From assembly GCA_015057435.1 (NCBI GenBank), contig SVEJ01000017.1, positions 1-56,225 on the forward strand: a DNA stretch of 56,225 bases, given 5' to 3'. A program made the position numbers and the translations under genes. The notes beneath the pieces were generated by a model. That model had not been told where the DNA came from and did no database searches. It saw nothing but the letters and a program-made list of their open reading frames with translations. Source of the DNA: Lachnospiraceae bacterium (GTDB lineage: Bacteria > Bacillota > Clostridia > Lachnospirales > Lachnospiraceae). Of this stretch, positions 43,156 through 51,083 are shown one piece after another. Position 1 is the first letter of the stretch. Each line of letters opens with the position of its first letter.

Positions 43156-44757
43156 ATGTATCAATGTAGTAATTGTAACGGCAATCTTGTGTTTGACATT
43201 GCTTCGCAGAACTTACAATGTGCATATTGTAGTACGCAATATGATCCATATGAGATGGATCAGACAATTCATGCGAATGAAATGGATACAATGGATGTTA
43301 CGGTATATACTTGTTCGCAATGCGGAGGGGAGTTATACACGACAGACACATCGATGACAAGTTTTTGTAGTTTTTGCGGTACGGAAGCGCTGTTGTATAG
43401 TCGTGCATCAAAAGAACAAAAACCGGAATATATTATTCCGTTTAAGAAGACAAAAGAAGATTGTAAACAATTATATAAAAAAATGATGCGTATGGCGATT
43501 TTTGCACCGAAGGAGCTAAAGGATGAGAAATGTATTGATAGCTTCAGAGGTATCTATATGCCATACTGGATGTATGATGTGAATCATGAAAAACCGATGG
43601 ATGTGGCTGGAGAAACAAGTCATAGAAGTGGAGATTATATCTATACGTCTCATTACCGATTAACGGCAGATTTGGATGTACATTATAACGGCATTTCGTA
43701 TGATGGCTCGTCGTCATTTTCGGATAATATCAGCGAGAAGATTGCGCCGTTTCAGGTAGCACATCTAAAGCCGTTTACGCCTGCTTATATGAGTGGGTTT
43801 TATGCAGATACAGCAGATGTAGATGAATCGGTTTATTGTGAAGATGTTACGCGATTTGCTAACGATAAGACAGGAGAATTTATTCGCAAGCATCCTGACT
43901 GCAAAAAGTATGAAATTAGTCAGGAGAGTATTGATATGGATTTGGGGAATGCAATTGAGCGGACACATCGTGCGATGTTTCCGGTATGGTTTATGTCATA
44001 TCAAAAAGACGGACGTGTGACATATGCGACAGTGAATGGACAGACCGGTAAGGTGGTGGCAGATTTGCCGGTGGACTTAGGGAAATACTTAATAGGAACA
44101 TTCGCCTTAGCGTTGCCGATTTTTATATTGTTGAATATGTTTTTAACTGTAACACCGGGTGTTTTGTTGTCGGTTGTATCCGGTATTGCAGCATTTGTCT
44201 CTGTTTTATATGCTATCGAGATTGGAAAAATTGTAAAAAGAGACAACTATGAGGATGACAAAGGAAAACAATCAAAGATAAAACAGGATATGAATGTCGA
44301 ACAAAAGAAGGTAAAAGGGGCTACTATGTCGAAGGAGGTTAAAACTGTGCTTATAGTGGTTGGCGCTACCATTTTAATATCATTCGTAAGTCAGTTTCTT
44401 ATAATTTCTGAGGTGTTGGTTGCAGAAATTTTTGGTGTATCATCATTGAGTGTGATTGTTTGTGGTGTTACACTAATTATTTCGATTGCAGCGTTGGTAT
44501 TTAGTAACATAAGTGCGAAGAAACTGAATGCTACAATAAAAGGACGGTCATCTGTTTTTTGCATGATAGCAACTCTGATAGCGTTGTTGATTGCGATTTT
44601 GAATCCGGTACATGATGCCTTCTATTATATTGGTGCGATGGCGGGGCTTGCGGCAGTGTTTGCTACATTGCTTGACCTAATTAAGAAGTATAATGTGCTT
44701 GCAACAAGAAGATTACCTCAATTTGATTATACAGGAGGTGATAACAATGCGTATTAA
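43156..44757 (+). CDS. Double zinc-ribbon membrane protein, copy 2
   Basis: ATG 43156 follows GAAGGAGG. The 533-residue product is paralogous to the protein at 40633 over its full length, with the same order: ribbon CSNC/CAYC (about 4-26), ribbon CSQC/CSFC (about 52-75), SFRGIYMPYWMYDV, GISYDGSSSFSDNIS, YATVNGQTGKVVADLPVDL, then membrane helices. The loop between the two helix groups differs most from copy 1 (Lys-rich IKQDMNVEQKK against the acidic EDEDNEKDDK). The stop TAA 44755-44757 lies 11 bases inside the next TPM gene, as in the first pair. This close overlap is the main evidence that the two proteins are a functional pair. Confidence 0.85.
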   Translation: MYQCSNCNGNLVFDIASQNLQCAYCSTQYDPYEMDQTIHANEMDTMDVTVYTCSQCGGELYTTDTSMTSFCSFCGTEALLYSRASKEQKPEYIIPFKKTKEDCKQLYKKMMRMAIFAPKELKDEKCIDSFRGIYMPYWMYDVNHEKPMDVAGETSHRSGDYIYTSHYRLTADLDVHYNGISYDGSSSFSDNISEKIAPFQVAHLKPFTPAYMSGFYADTADVDESVYCEDVTRFANDKTGEFIRKHPDCKKYEISQESIDMDLGNAIERTHRAMFPVWFMSYQKDGRVTYATVNGQTGKVVADLPVDLGKYLIGTFALALPIFILLNMFLTVTPGVLLSVVSGIAAFVSVLYAIEIGKIVKRDNYEDDKGKQSKIKQDMNVEQKKVKGATMSKEVKTVLIVVGATILISFVSQFLIISEVLVAEIFGVSSLSVIVCGVTLIISIAALVFSNISAKKLNATIKGRSSVFCMIATLIALLIAILNPVHDAFYYIGAMAGLAAVFATLLDLIKKYNVLATRRLPQFDYTGGDNNAY

Positions 44758-45514
44758 AAACGTTAAGATATTGCTTGCATGTATAGTTGTTAGTTTGGTA
44801 TTGTTTTGTGGGAAACTGACAGTCTGTGCAAATGTTGTTTATCAAAATGATAATGGATTTCAGGTGTATATTAGTGATGAAGCGGATTTGTTGACAGAGC
44901 AAGAAGAAGCGGATTTACAAAAGGTAATGCAACCAATCACAGAATTTGGAAATGTTGCGTTTAAGACGACTTCCAACAATGCTTCTTCAACAGAATATTT
45001 TTCTGAAACCTATTATAAAGGTTTGTGGGGAAGAGAGAGTGGAACCATATTTGTTATTGATATGGCAAACAGATATCTTTATATCTATAGTGATGGAGCA
45101 GTGTATAGAACAATAACGGAGGCTTACGCTAATACGATAACGGATAACGTCTATACGTATGCAACAGATCAGCAGTATTATCTGTGTGCTTCTAAGACAT
45201 TTGAACAGATTGGAACTGTTTTAGAAGGTGGTAAGATTGCACAACCGATGAAATATGCAAGTAATGCATTTTTGGCTGTGATTTTATCATTTATTATCTT
45301 ATATTTCTGGGTAAAGATTGTTTCTGTTGCCAAGAAACCTTCAAAGTCAGAGTTGCTGCTTGGTGTGCAATTCTTGCAATCGATGGGAGCAGTTCATGCA
45401 CAGTTTACACATGAAACCAAAACGTATAGTCCCCAAAGCTCCGGTAGTAGCGGCGGTGGCGGAAGCTCCGGCGGCGGTGGCGGCGGTGGTGGCGGTGGTG
45501 GCCACAGCTTCTAA
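44747..45514 (+). CDS. TPM-domain membrane protein with glycine-rich tail, copy 2
   Basis: ATG 44747 follows AGGAGG (44733-44738) with the usual spacing, and overlaps the upstream gene by 11 bases; an earlier in-frame start (44693) has no ribosome binding site. The 255-residue protein has a signal sequence (about 5-25) and a TPM domain (about 26-165; YISDEADLLTEQEEADLQ, FVIDMANRYLYIYS, YANTITDNVYTYAT). One membrane helix (about 187-207) and a polyglycine tail follow, ending GGGGGHSF. The mature part is close to copy 1. The last residues, Gly-His-basic/polar-Phe, are conserved between the two copies. Confidence 0.85.
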   Translation: MRIKNVKILLACIVVSLVLFCGKLTVCANVVYQNDNGFQVYISDEADLLTEQEEADLQKVMQPITEFGNVAFKTTSNNASSTEYFSETYYKGLWGRESGTIFVIDMANRYLYIYSDGAVYRTITEAYANTITDNVYTYATDQQYYLCASKTFEQIGTVLEGGKIAQPMKYASNAFLAVILSFIILYFWVKIVSVAKKPSKSELLLGVQFLQSMGAVHAQFTHETKTYSPQSSGSSGGGGSSGGGGGGGGGGGHSF

Positions 45515-45553
45515 ATGGAATGACAATAGAATGGATTTGACAGGTGAGAAAAA

Positions 45554-47557
45554 ATGTATGGATGTCCGAATTGCGGTAGCAATTTAAAATATAATATACA
45601 ATTAAAGAAAATGTCTTGCGAACATTGTGATTCGGTATTTAATCCGAATCAATTCGGTGACGCTGAAGGGGCAAAACAGAGTGATTTGGAAGTGACGGTG
45701 TTTACTTGTCCGCAGTGTGCAGGAGAATTATATACGACAGATAATGAAATGGCAGGTTTTTGTAGTTTTTGCGGAGCGTCTACAGTTTTAGAGAGCCGTA
45801 TTGCGAACGAAAAAAGACCGGACTATATTATTCCTTTTCAAAAAACAAAGGAAGATTGTAAAGAAGAGTATCTAAAACGTATACATAAAGTCTTCTTTGT
45901 TCCGAAAGAATTGAAAAGCATGGAGTATGTAGAGGGTTTTCGCGGCATTTATATGCCGTATTGGATTTACGATGTAAAACAAGAAGGTCAGCTCTCTTTT
46001 GATGGCAAGAAGAGAAAGTGGGAATACGATTATGATATTACATCATATTATAAGCTGGAAGGCGAACTTTCGGCACAATATGAAGGAATCAGCTATGATG
46101 CATCATCGTCTTTTCCTGATGATATGAGTAAGAATGTAGCACCTTATAAATTGAATGGGTTGCGTGAGTTTTCTCCTGTATATTTGAGTGGGTTTTATGC
46201 AGATGCTTCAGATTTGGATGCTTCCGTTTATGAAGACGATGTCGTTGGCATGACAGAACAAATGACCGGGGAATATGTGAAAAATCATTATGACTTAGTG
46301 CCGTATATGATTAACAAGAAAGATGAGCAAATAAGAGAACTGATGAATACAACGATAGAAAAAAAGGCACAGGCAATGCTTCCTGTATGGTTTATGTCAT
46401 ATCGAAGTAAAGAGTGGGTTTCTTATGCAGCGGTGAACGGGCAGACCGGAAAGGTTGCGTTTGATTTGCCCATGGATTTTAAGAAATATCTCGTGTTATC
46501 AGTTGTTGTGGCGATTCCGTTATTCTTCTTGGTCGGCTTAGCAGATTCGGCATGCAACATTACCTTGCCGATTTTGTTACAGATGTTATTGGTTTTGGCA
46601 TCGTTTGTCAGTGTTTTGCATGCAGGAAGGATTTTGCGTATTGCCCGCAGGGAAAGATTAAAGGATGATAAAGGTGCACGGGTAGCAAAGCTTAGAAAGA
46701 ATAACAAATCAATAAAGGAAAAAAAGCGCAACAAGAGATTGCGGAGAAAAAAAGACAAAGGGTTCAATTGGGATTTCGGTCCTGAAGGTATTATATTTAT
46801 GGCATTTGTTTTTATATGTTGTGCTGCCTATGAGGATTTTAACGGATTAGTTGCGGTCTTGGAATTCGGGTTGGAATTTTGCAGTATGTTGCTTGGAGGC
46901 ATTCCGTATGAAATGATCCTTTTTGGAATCACAATGTTAGCGAGCGGAATTGCATTTGTTGTAAGTGCGGTTAGCTTGGTGAAGAGCGCGGGATTGAAAT
47001 TGTGGAAGGGTGTTCCGCTTCCACTATGTACGTTAGTGTCTGTGATAGTGTCTGTATTCATTTTATGTGCAGGTAAACTGACTGATATTACTTGTAGTAT
47101 ATGTGTTTTACTATTGGGTAGTGTTCTTATTATCACTATGATTGACCTGATCGGAAAGCATAATGTTTTGAATACAAGACGATTGCCGAGTGCAAGAAGA
47201 GGGTTGTTAAATGTAGCACTCTTTCTGTTGATGTTGTCGGCACCGTCTTTGCAAGTGCAGGCGAAAACCAATTACGTACAACATGTTATGGTTTTAGAAC
47301 AAACAATGGAATATGTCATGTTTAATGAACAAGTAGTTGTTTGTGTGAAATACATCGGTCTGGCTATGTTTTCGCTGATTTTGTCAATGATTTTGATGTA
47401 TCGAATTGCCAATAAATCTTTGAAGAGATATTCCGAGATGGACGAAGAATGGCTGGATGGTATTGTTGTAAAACAGGATATACATAATTTGAAAGAGAAA
47501 TTTCTTTACGAAGATAAAAAATATGCTCCGAAAAAACAACGAAATTCTGATTATTGA
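45554..47557 (+). CDS. Double zinc-ribbon membrane protein, copy 3, fused to a TPM-less partner remnant
   Basis: ATG 45554 follows AGGTGAG. The first 540 residues are paralogous to the proteins at 40633 and 43156 (ribbons CPNC/CEHC and CPQC/CSFC, then GFRGIYMPYWIYDV, YAAVNGQTGKVAFDLP and membrane helices). The usual end LPQFDYxGG is replaced at about 47189-47204, without any stop, by a signal-peptide-like run (LLNVALFLLMLSA to VQAKTN). Then follows MEYVMF...VKYIGLAMFSLILSMILMYRIA and an end with EDKKYAP, which line up with the membrane-helix and tail regions of the TPM proteins. The TPM domain and Gly tail are absent. A natural gene fusion with internal deletion is the simplest reading. The product has 667 residues. 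Confidence 0.85.
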   Translation: MYGCPNCGSNLKYNIQLKKMSCEHCDSVFNPNQFGDAEGAKQSDLEVTVFTCPQCAGELYTTDNEMAGFCSFCGASTVLESRIANEKRPDYIIPFQKTKEDCKEEYLKRIHKVFFVPKELKSMEYVEGFRGIYMPYWIYDVKQEGQLSFDGKKRKWEYDYDITSYYKLEGELSAQYEGISYDASSSFPDDMSKNVAPYKLNGLREFSPVYLSGFYADASDLDASVYEDDVVGMTEQMTGEYVKNHYDLVPYMINKKDEQIRELMNTTIEKKAQAMLPVWFMSYRSKEWVSYAAVNGQTGKVAFDLPMDFKKYLVLSVVVAIPLFFLVGLADSACNITLPILLQMLLVLASFVSVLHAGRILRIARRERLKDDKGARVAKLRKNNKSIKEKKRNKRLRRKKDKGFNWDFGPEGIIFMAFVFICCAAYEDFNGLVAVLEFGLEFCSMLLGGIPYEMILFGITMLASGIAFVVSAVSLVKSAGLKLWKGVPLPLCTLVSVIVSVFILCAGKLTDITCSICVLLLGSVLIITMIDLIGKHNVLNTRRLPSARRGLLNVALFLLMLSAPSLQVQAKTNYVQHVMVLEQTMEYVMFNEQVVVCVKYIGLAMFSLILSMILMYRIANKSLKRYSEMDEEWLDGIVVKQDIHNLKEKFLYEDKKYAPKKQRNSDY

Positions 47558-47589
47558 AATTAATTGTGGATAGAATGAAAAAAAGGGGT

Positions 47590-47595
47590 TATAAT
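47590..47595 (+). promoter_or_regulatory. TATAAT box just before the methyltransferase start
   Basis: A consensus TATAAT lies seven bases before ATG 47603. The spacing would put the transcription start at or next to the start codon. A possible -35, TTGTGG (47564-47569), is 20 bases away, which is long. If active, the message would have no leader; the nearest purine-rich element, AAGGGG, is 14 bases from the ATG. Confidence 0.35.
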
Positions 47596-47602
47596 CATTG
47601 AT

Positions 47603-48382
47603 ATGACTGAATTGGAAAAATATTACAATAAATTTAATGAGGACAAGCGCTTGCTGAGCCGTCATGGTCAAGTGGAATTTATCACGTCTATGAAATATAT
47701 TCATCAGTGTTTGGAAGAGATGGATTCGCCGAAGATTCTTGATATTGGCGCAGGAACAGGACGTTACAGTGTTGCTTTGGCCAATGAAGGCTATGATGTT
47801 ACGGCTGTAGAACTTGTAAAATATAACCTTGGCATTCTTAAGAAAAAGCAAAGCAATGTCAAAGCTTATCAGGGGAATGCGTTGAATCTGAAACGTTTTG
47901 AAGATGAAAGCTTTGATCTTACATTGCTGTTTGGTCCGATGTATCATTTGTATACATTTGAGGACAAATTAAAAGCATTGCAGGAAGCAAAAAGAGTAAC
48001 GAAACCGAATGGAAGAATTCTTGTGGCATATTGTATGAATGAGTATTGCGTATTAACGTATGCATTTAAGGAAAATCATATAAAAGAATGTTTGGAAGAA
48101 AATCGTCTTACAAAAGATTTCCACTCATTAGCGGAAGAAAAGCATCTATATGATTATGTGAGATTAGAGGATATTAATCAGCTGAATGAAGCGGCCGGTC
48201 TTCTACGGGAGCGGATTATATCTCCGGACGGTCCGTCGGATTATATGCGTCCGGTCTTGAATGCCATGGATGAAGAAACATTTCAGATATATATAGATTA
48301 TCATTTGTCGACGTGTGAACGTATGGATTTGATTGGTGCAGGTGCACATACGTTAGATATTTTAAAAAAGGGAATGGAGTAG
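47603..48382 (+). CDS. Class I SAM-dependent methyltransferase
   Basis: The 259-residue protein has the Rossmann-type SAM-binding motif ILDIGAGTGRYSVALA (about residues 39-54), an acidic residue at the end of strand 2 (VTAVELVK), a motif II-like strand FDLTLLFGPMYHL and a motif III region AKRVTKPNGRILVAY. The substrate cannot be inferred. Motif I is complete, so activity is likely. The start ATG 47603 has no close ribosome binding site, which fits the possible leaderless transcript noted at 47590. The downstream sigma-like gene starts six bases after its stop, so both may be co-transcribed. Confidence 0.85.
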   Translation: MTELEKYYNKFNEDKRLLSRHGQVEFITSMKYIHQCLEEMDSPKILDIGAGTGRYSVALANEGYDVTAVELVKYNLGILKKKQSNVKAYQGNALNLKRFEDESFDLTLLFGPMYHLYTFEDKLKALQEAKRVTKPNGRILVAYCMNEYCVLTYAFKENHIKECLEENRLTKDFHSLAEEKHLYDYVRLEDINQLNEAAGLLRERIISPDGPSDYMRPVLNAMDEETFQIYIDYHLSTCERMDLIGAGAHTLDILKKGME

Positions 48383-48387
48383 TAATT

Positions 48388-49119
48388 ATGACAGATCAAA
48401 ATACCTTTATGGAAGTTGTGCGCAATGTGGCAGAGATTGTAAGAACGGCAGAAGTTCCGATGTCAGAGAGCGAAATATTAGCATATTTTTCTGATATGGA
48501 TTTGGATGAGAATCAGAAAAGAATTGTACTTGCGTATATCGAAACGGCACAGAGCGAAGAGACTGAAGAAGGACAACAGGAAGATACAACAGGTGCAGAT
48601 GAAGAAGAACAGGAAGGCAGATCGAAGGTTTTTCAGATGTACTTAGATGAATTATCTTTGCTTCCGTCATTTACTGCAAAAGACAGAGAAAAACTTTACG
48701 AAAGACTATCGTCAGGGGATGAAACGGTTGTTGAGACAATATCCACAGCATGGCTTAAGAAAGTATTGACGCTTGCAGAAAAGTATATGCAACCGAGATT
48801 ACATCTTGAGGATCTTGTGCAAGAGGGAAATATGGCGCTCTTTTTATGTTTGCAGGATATGCTTGGAAAACCGTACAATGAACAGATCGAAGAGGTGTTA
48901 TCCGCGGCGGTTGAAGAAGGGATTATGAACTACTGTTCCGAAATTGTCGGCGAAAGTGAATTGGAAAATACATTGGTTGGAAAAATAAGTCTTGTTCATG
49001 AGGCGAAGAAGATGCTGTCGCTAGAAAAGGGGCAGGCACCTACAATAGAAGAACTTTCAGAGTATACGAAGATGTCAATAGACGAGTTGTCGGAGTTAGA
49101 AGAATATTTGAAACAATGA
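48388..49119 (+). CDS. Sigma-70-like protein lacking regions 2.3-2.4 and 4
   Basis: The 243-residue product has an N-terminal extension with an acidic Glu/Asp stretch (about 50-75). It then has sigma-like region 1.2 (FQMYLDELSLLPSFTAKDREKL, about 78-99), regions 2.1-2.2 (LKKVLTLAEKYMQ... LEDLVQEGNMALF, about 125-155) and region 3-like sequence near the end (EAKKMLSLEKGQAPTIEELSEYT, about 205-230). The -10 recognition and melting segment (2.3-2.4) is replaced by a short unrelated stretch and region 4 is missing. It may bind core polymerase without reading a promoter. The alternative is a decaying sigma factor, but the frame is intact and it follows the methyltransferase gene by six bases. Confidence 0.75.
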   Translation: MTDQNTFMEVVRNVAEIVRTAEVPMSESEILAYFSDMDLDENQKRIVLAYIETAQSEETEEGQQEDTTGADEEEQEGRSKVFQMYLDELSLLPSFTAKDREKLYERLSSGDETVVETISTAWLKKVLTLAEKYMQPRLHLEDLVQEGNMALFLCLQDMLGKPYNEQIEEVLSAAVEEGIMNYCSEIVGESELENTLVGKISLVHEAKKMLSLEKGQAPTIEELSEYTKMSIDELSELEEYLKQ

Positions 49120-49147
49120 TGTATTGATTGCAATGATAGGAGTGCGT

Positions 49148-50326
49148 ATGAATTATCGTAAAGACAAATATGGAAATAACATATCCATTCTGGGTTATGG
49201 CTGTATGCGTTTTGCGCAAACTGCAGGAAAGATTGATTTGGACAAAGCGGAACAAGAAGTAATGACAGCCTATGAGCAGGGCGTGAATTATTATGATACA
49301 GCATACATTTATCCGGGAAGTGAAGTGGCGTTAGGTAAGATTCTTTCTAAGAACGGGATTAGAGACAAGGTGTATATTGCCACAAAGCTTCCGCATTATC
49401 TGATTAAGAATGTGGAAAGTATGGAAAAGACGTTTCAGGAGCAGTTATCTCGTTTGCAGACGGATTATATTGATTATTATCTTATGCATATGCTTACGGA
49501 TATTGCAACGTGGGACAAGCTAAAAAGTCTTGGGATTTTGGAGTGGTTGGAAGAAAAGAAAAAAAGCGGTGTGATTCGCCAAGTCGGTTTTTCCTATCAT
49601 GGTCACACAGATATGTTTTGTCAGTTGGTTGATGCGTATGATTGGGATTTTACCCAGATTCAGTACAATTATCTTGATGAACATACACAAGCCGGAAGAA
49701 GGGGGTTGCATTATGCGGCAGGTAAGGGGATTCCGGTTATTATTATGGAACCGCTTCGCGGTGGTCGCTTGGCAGATCGTCTTCCAAAAGAAGCATTACA
49801 GATAATGGAAAACTATCAGACAAAACGTACACCTGTGCAATGGGCACTCAGATGGTTATGGAATCAGCCGGAAGTGACCTGTGTGTTATCGGGTATGAAT
49901 TCCGTAGAGATGGTCCGGGATAATATTGAAACGGCATCCGATGCATCGGTAGGTGAATTCGGTAAAGAGGATGATGCAATGCTTTCGAAAGTTATTGATG
50001 CGATTCATGCGAAGATGAAGGTTGGATGCACAGGTTGCGGTTATTGTATGCCATGTCCGAAGAATGTAGATATTCCGGGGACGTTTGCAATATATAATAA
50101 CTATTTTTCGGATAAGAAGAAAGCGTTTGAGGAATATATGCTTTGTACAGCAATGAGAAAGGATTCCACGGCGGCATCTAATTGTATAGAGTGCGGAAAA
50201 TGTGAGATGCATTGTCCGCAACAGATTGAAATCAGAAAGAATTTGAAGCAGGCAAGTAAAAAACTTGAAACACCGATTTATAAGATTGCAAGACAATTTA
50301 TAAAATGGTTTAAGCTATATGGATAA
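49148..50326 (+). CDS. Aldo/keto reductase with C-terminal ferredoxin-like clusters
   Basis: ATG 49148 follows TAGGAG. The 392-residue enzyme combines an aldo/keto reductase barrel (about 5-285) with a C-terminal iron-sulfur part. The barrel has the tetrad residues in YYDTAYIYPGSE, YIATKLP and YYLMHML, and an NADPH-binding region around VLSGMNSVEMV. The C-terminal part has CTGCGYCMPCP (about 297-307) and CIECGKCEMHCPQ (about 345-357), which suits two 4Fe-4S clusters. Such fusions are frequent in anaerobes and use ferredoxin or NAD(P)H for reduction of an aldehyde or ketone. The substrate is unknown. It is followed 34 bases later by an orphan response regulator. Confidence 0.9.
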   Translation: MNYRKDKYGNNISILGYGCMRFAQTAGKIDLDKAEQEVMTAYEQGVNYYDTAYIYPGSEVALGKILSKNGIRDKVYIATKLPHYLIKNVESMEKTFQEQLSRLQTDYIDYYLMHMLTDIATWDKLKSLGILEWLEEKKKSGVIRQVGFSYHGHTDMFCQLVDAYDWDFTQIQYNYLDEHTQAGRRGLHYAAGKGIPVIIMEPLRGGRLADRLPKEALQIMENYQTKRTPVQWALRWLWNQPEVTCVLSGMNSVEMVRDNIETASDASVGEFGKEDDAMLSKVIDAIHAKMKVGCTGCGYCMPCPKNVDIPGTFAIYNNYFSDKKKAFEEYMLCTAMRKDSTAASNCIECGKCEMHCPQQIEIRKNLKQASKKLETPIYKIARQFIKWFKLYG

Positions 50327-50360
50327 TAGATATCACAGAACATGAACGGCAGGTGAAAAG

Positions 50361-51080
50361 ATGGAAAATGCACAAAAAATATTAGTAGTTGACGATGCAA
50401 AAGAAATAAGAGAATTATTACGTATCATTTTGTCAGAAGCGGGATATGAAGTTGTTTTGGCACAAGATGGTATAGAGGCACTTGAGAAATTTGATGATAG
50501 TATTCATCTTGTGCTTTTGGATGTGATGATGCCGTTTTGCGACGGAATCGATGCATGTATGCAAATTCGTAAACAGGCGGAAGTTCCGATTCTGTTCCTC
50601 ACATCGAAATCAGATGAATCAGATTTGATAGAGGGATTTGAGGCGGGAGCAGATGATTATCTTGTGAAGCCATTTTCTTGTACGGAGTTAATGTTACGTG
50701 TAAAAGCATTGTTGAGACGTTCACGTACGATAGATAAGAAAACTGTGGAAGAACCGATGAGCAAAATTTATGTTGCGGATCTTGTTGTAGATCCTGAGAT
50801 AGAACAGGTTTTGCGAAATGGTGAAGAACTACCGTTGACGGAAATGGAGTATCGGATTATGTATTTGTTGGCTAGCCACCGGAATCGTATCTTCACGGCA
50901 CGTGAGATTTACGAAAAGGTGTGGGGCACGAAATTCATGAGTAATTCGGCGAATACGGTTATGGTTCATATTAGAAATATTCGTAGAAAGCTTGGGGATA
51001 CCAGTGCGGAAGCAAAGTATATTCATAATATATGGGGTAGAGGCTATCGGCTGTTGCATGATGTGGAAAGTGAGGAATAG
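50361..51080 (+). CDS. OmpR-family response regulator (orphan)
   Basis: The 239-residue regulator has a receiver domain (about 6-118: VVDDAKEIRELL with the acid pair, LLDVMMPFCDG with the phospho-Asp, LFLTSKSDESD, DYLVKPFS with the Lys) and an OmpR-type winged helix (about 135-234: LTEMEYRIMYLLASHRNRIF, VMVHIRNIRRKLGD, GRGYRL). No histidine kinase gene is adjacent, so its sensor must lie elsewhere. The nucleosidase gene starts three bases after its stop. Targets are unknown; the spacing raises the possibility of control over the nucleosidase-luxS pair. Confidence 0.92.
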   Translation: MENAQKILVVDDAKEIRELLRIILSEAGYEVVLAQDGIEALEKFDDSIHLVLLDVMMPFCDGIDACMQIRKQAEVPILFLTSKSDESDLIEGFEAGADDYLVKPFSCTELMLRVKALLRRSRTIDKKTVEEPMSKIYVADLVVDPEIEQVLRNGEELPLTEMEYRIMYLLASHRNRIFTAREIYEKVWGTKFMSNSANTVMVHIRNIRRKLGDTSAEAKYIHNIWGRGYRLLHDVESEE

Positions 51081-51083
51081 GAT

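Noticed and set aside
43823-44020. Small plus-strand frame within the second zinc-ribbon gene
   Set aside because: It is entirely inside a well-supported gene in another frame, with no ribosome binding site.
40633-45620. Reading the zinc-ribbon proteins as PriA helicases or RNA polymerase subunits
   Set aside because: The ribbons are followed by membrane helices and no helicase or polymerase motifs. The labels exist in databases only because of the zinc ribbon.
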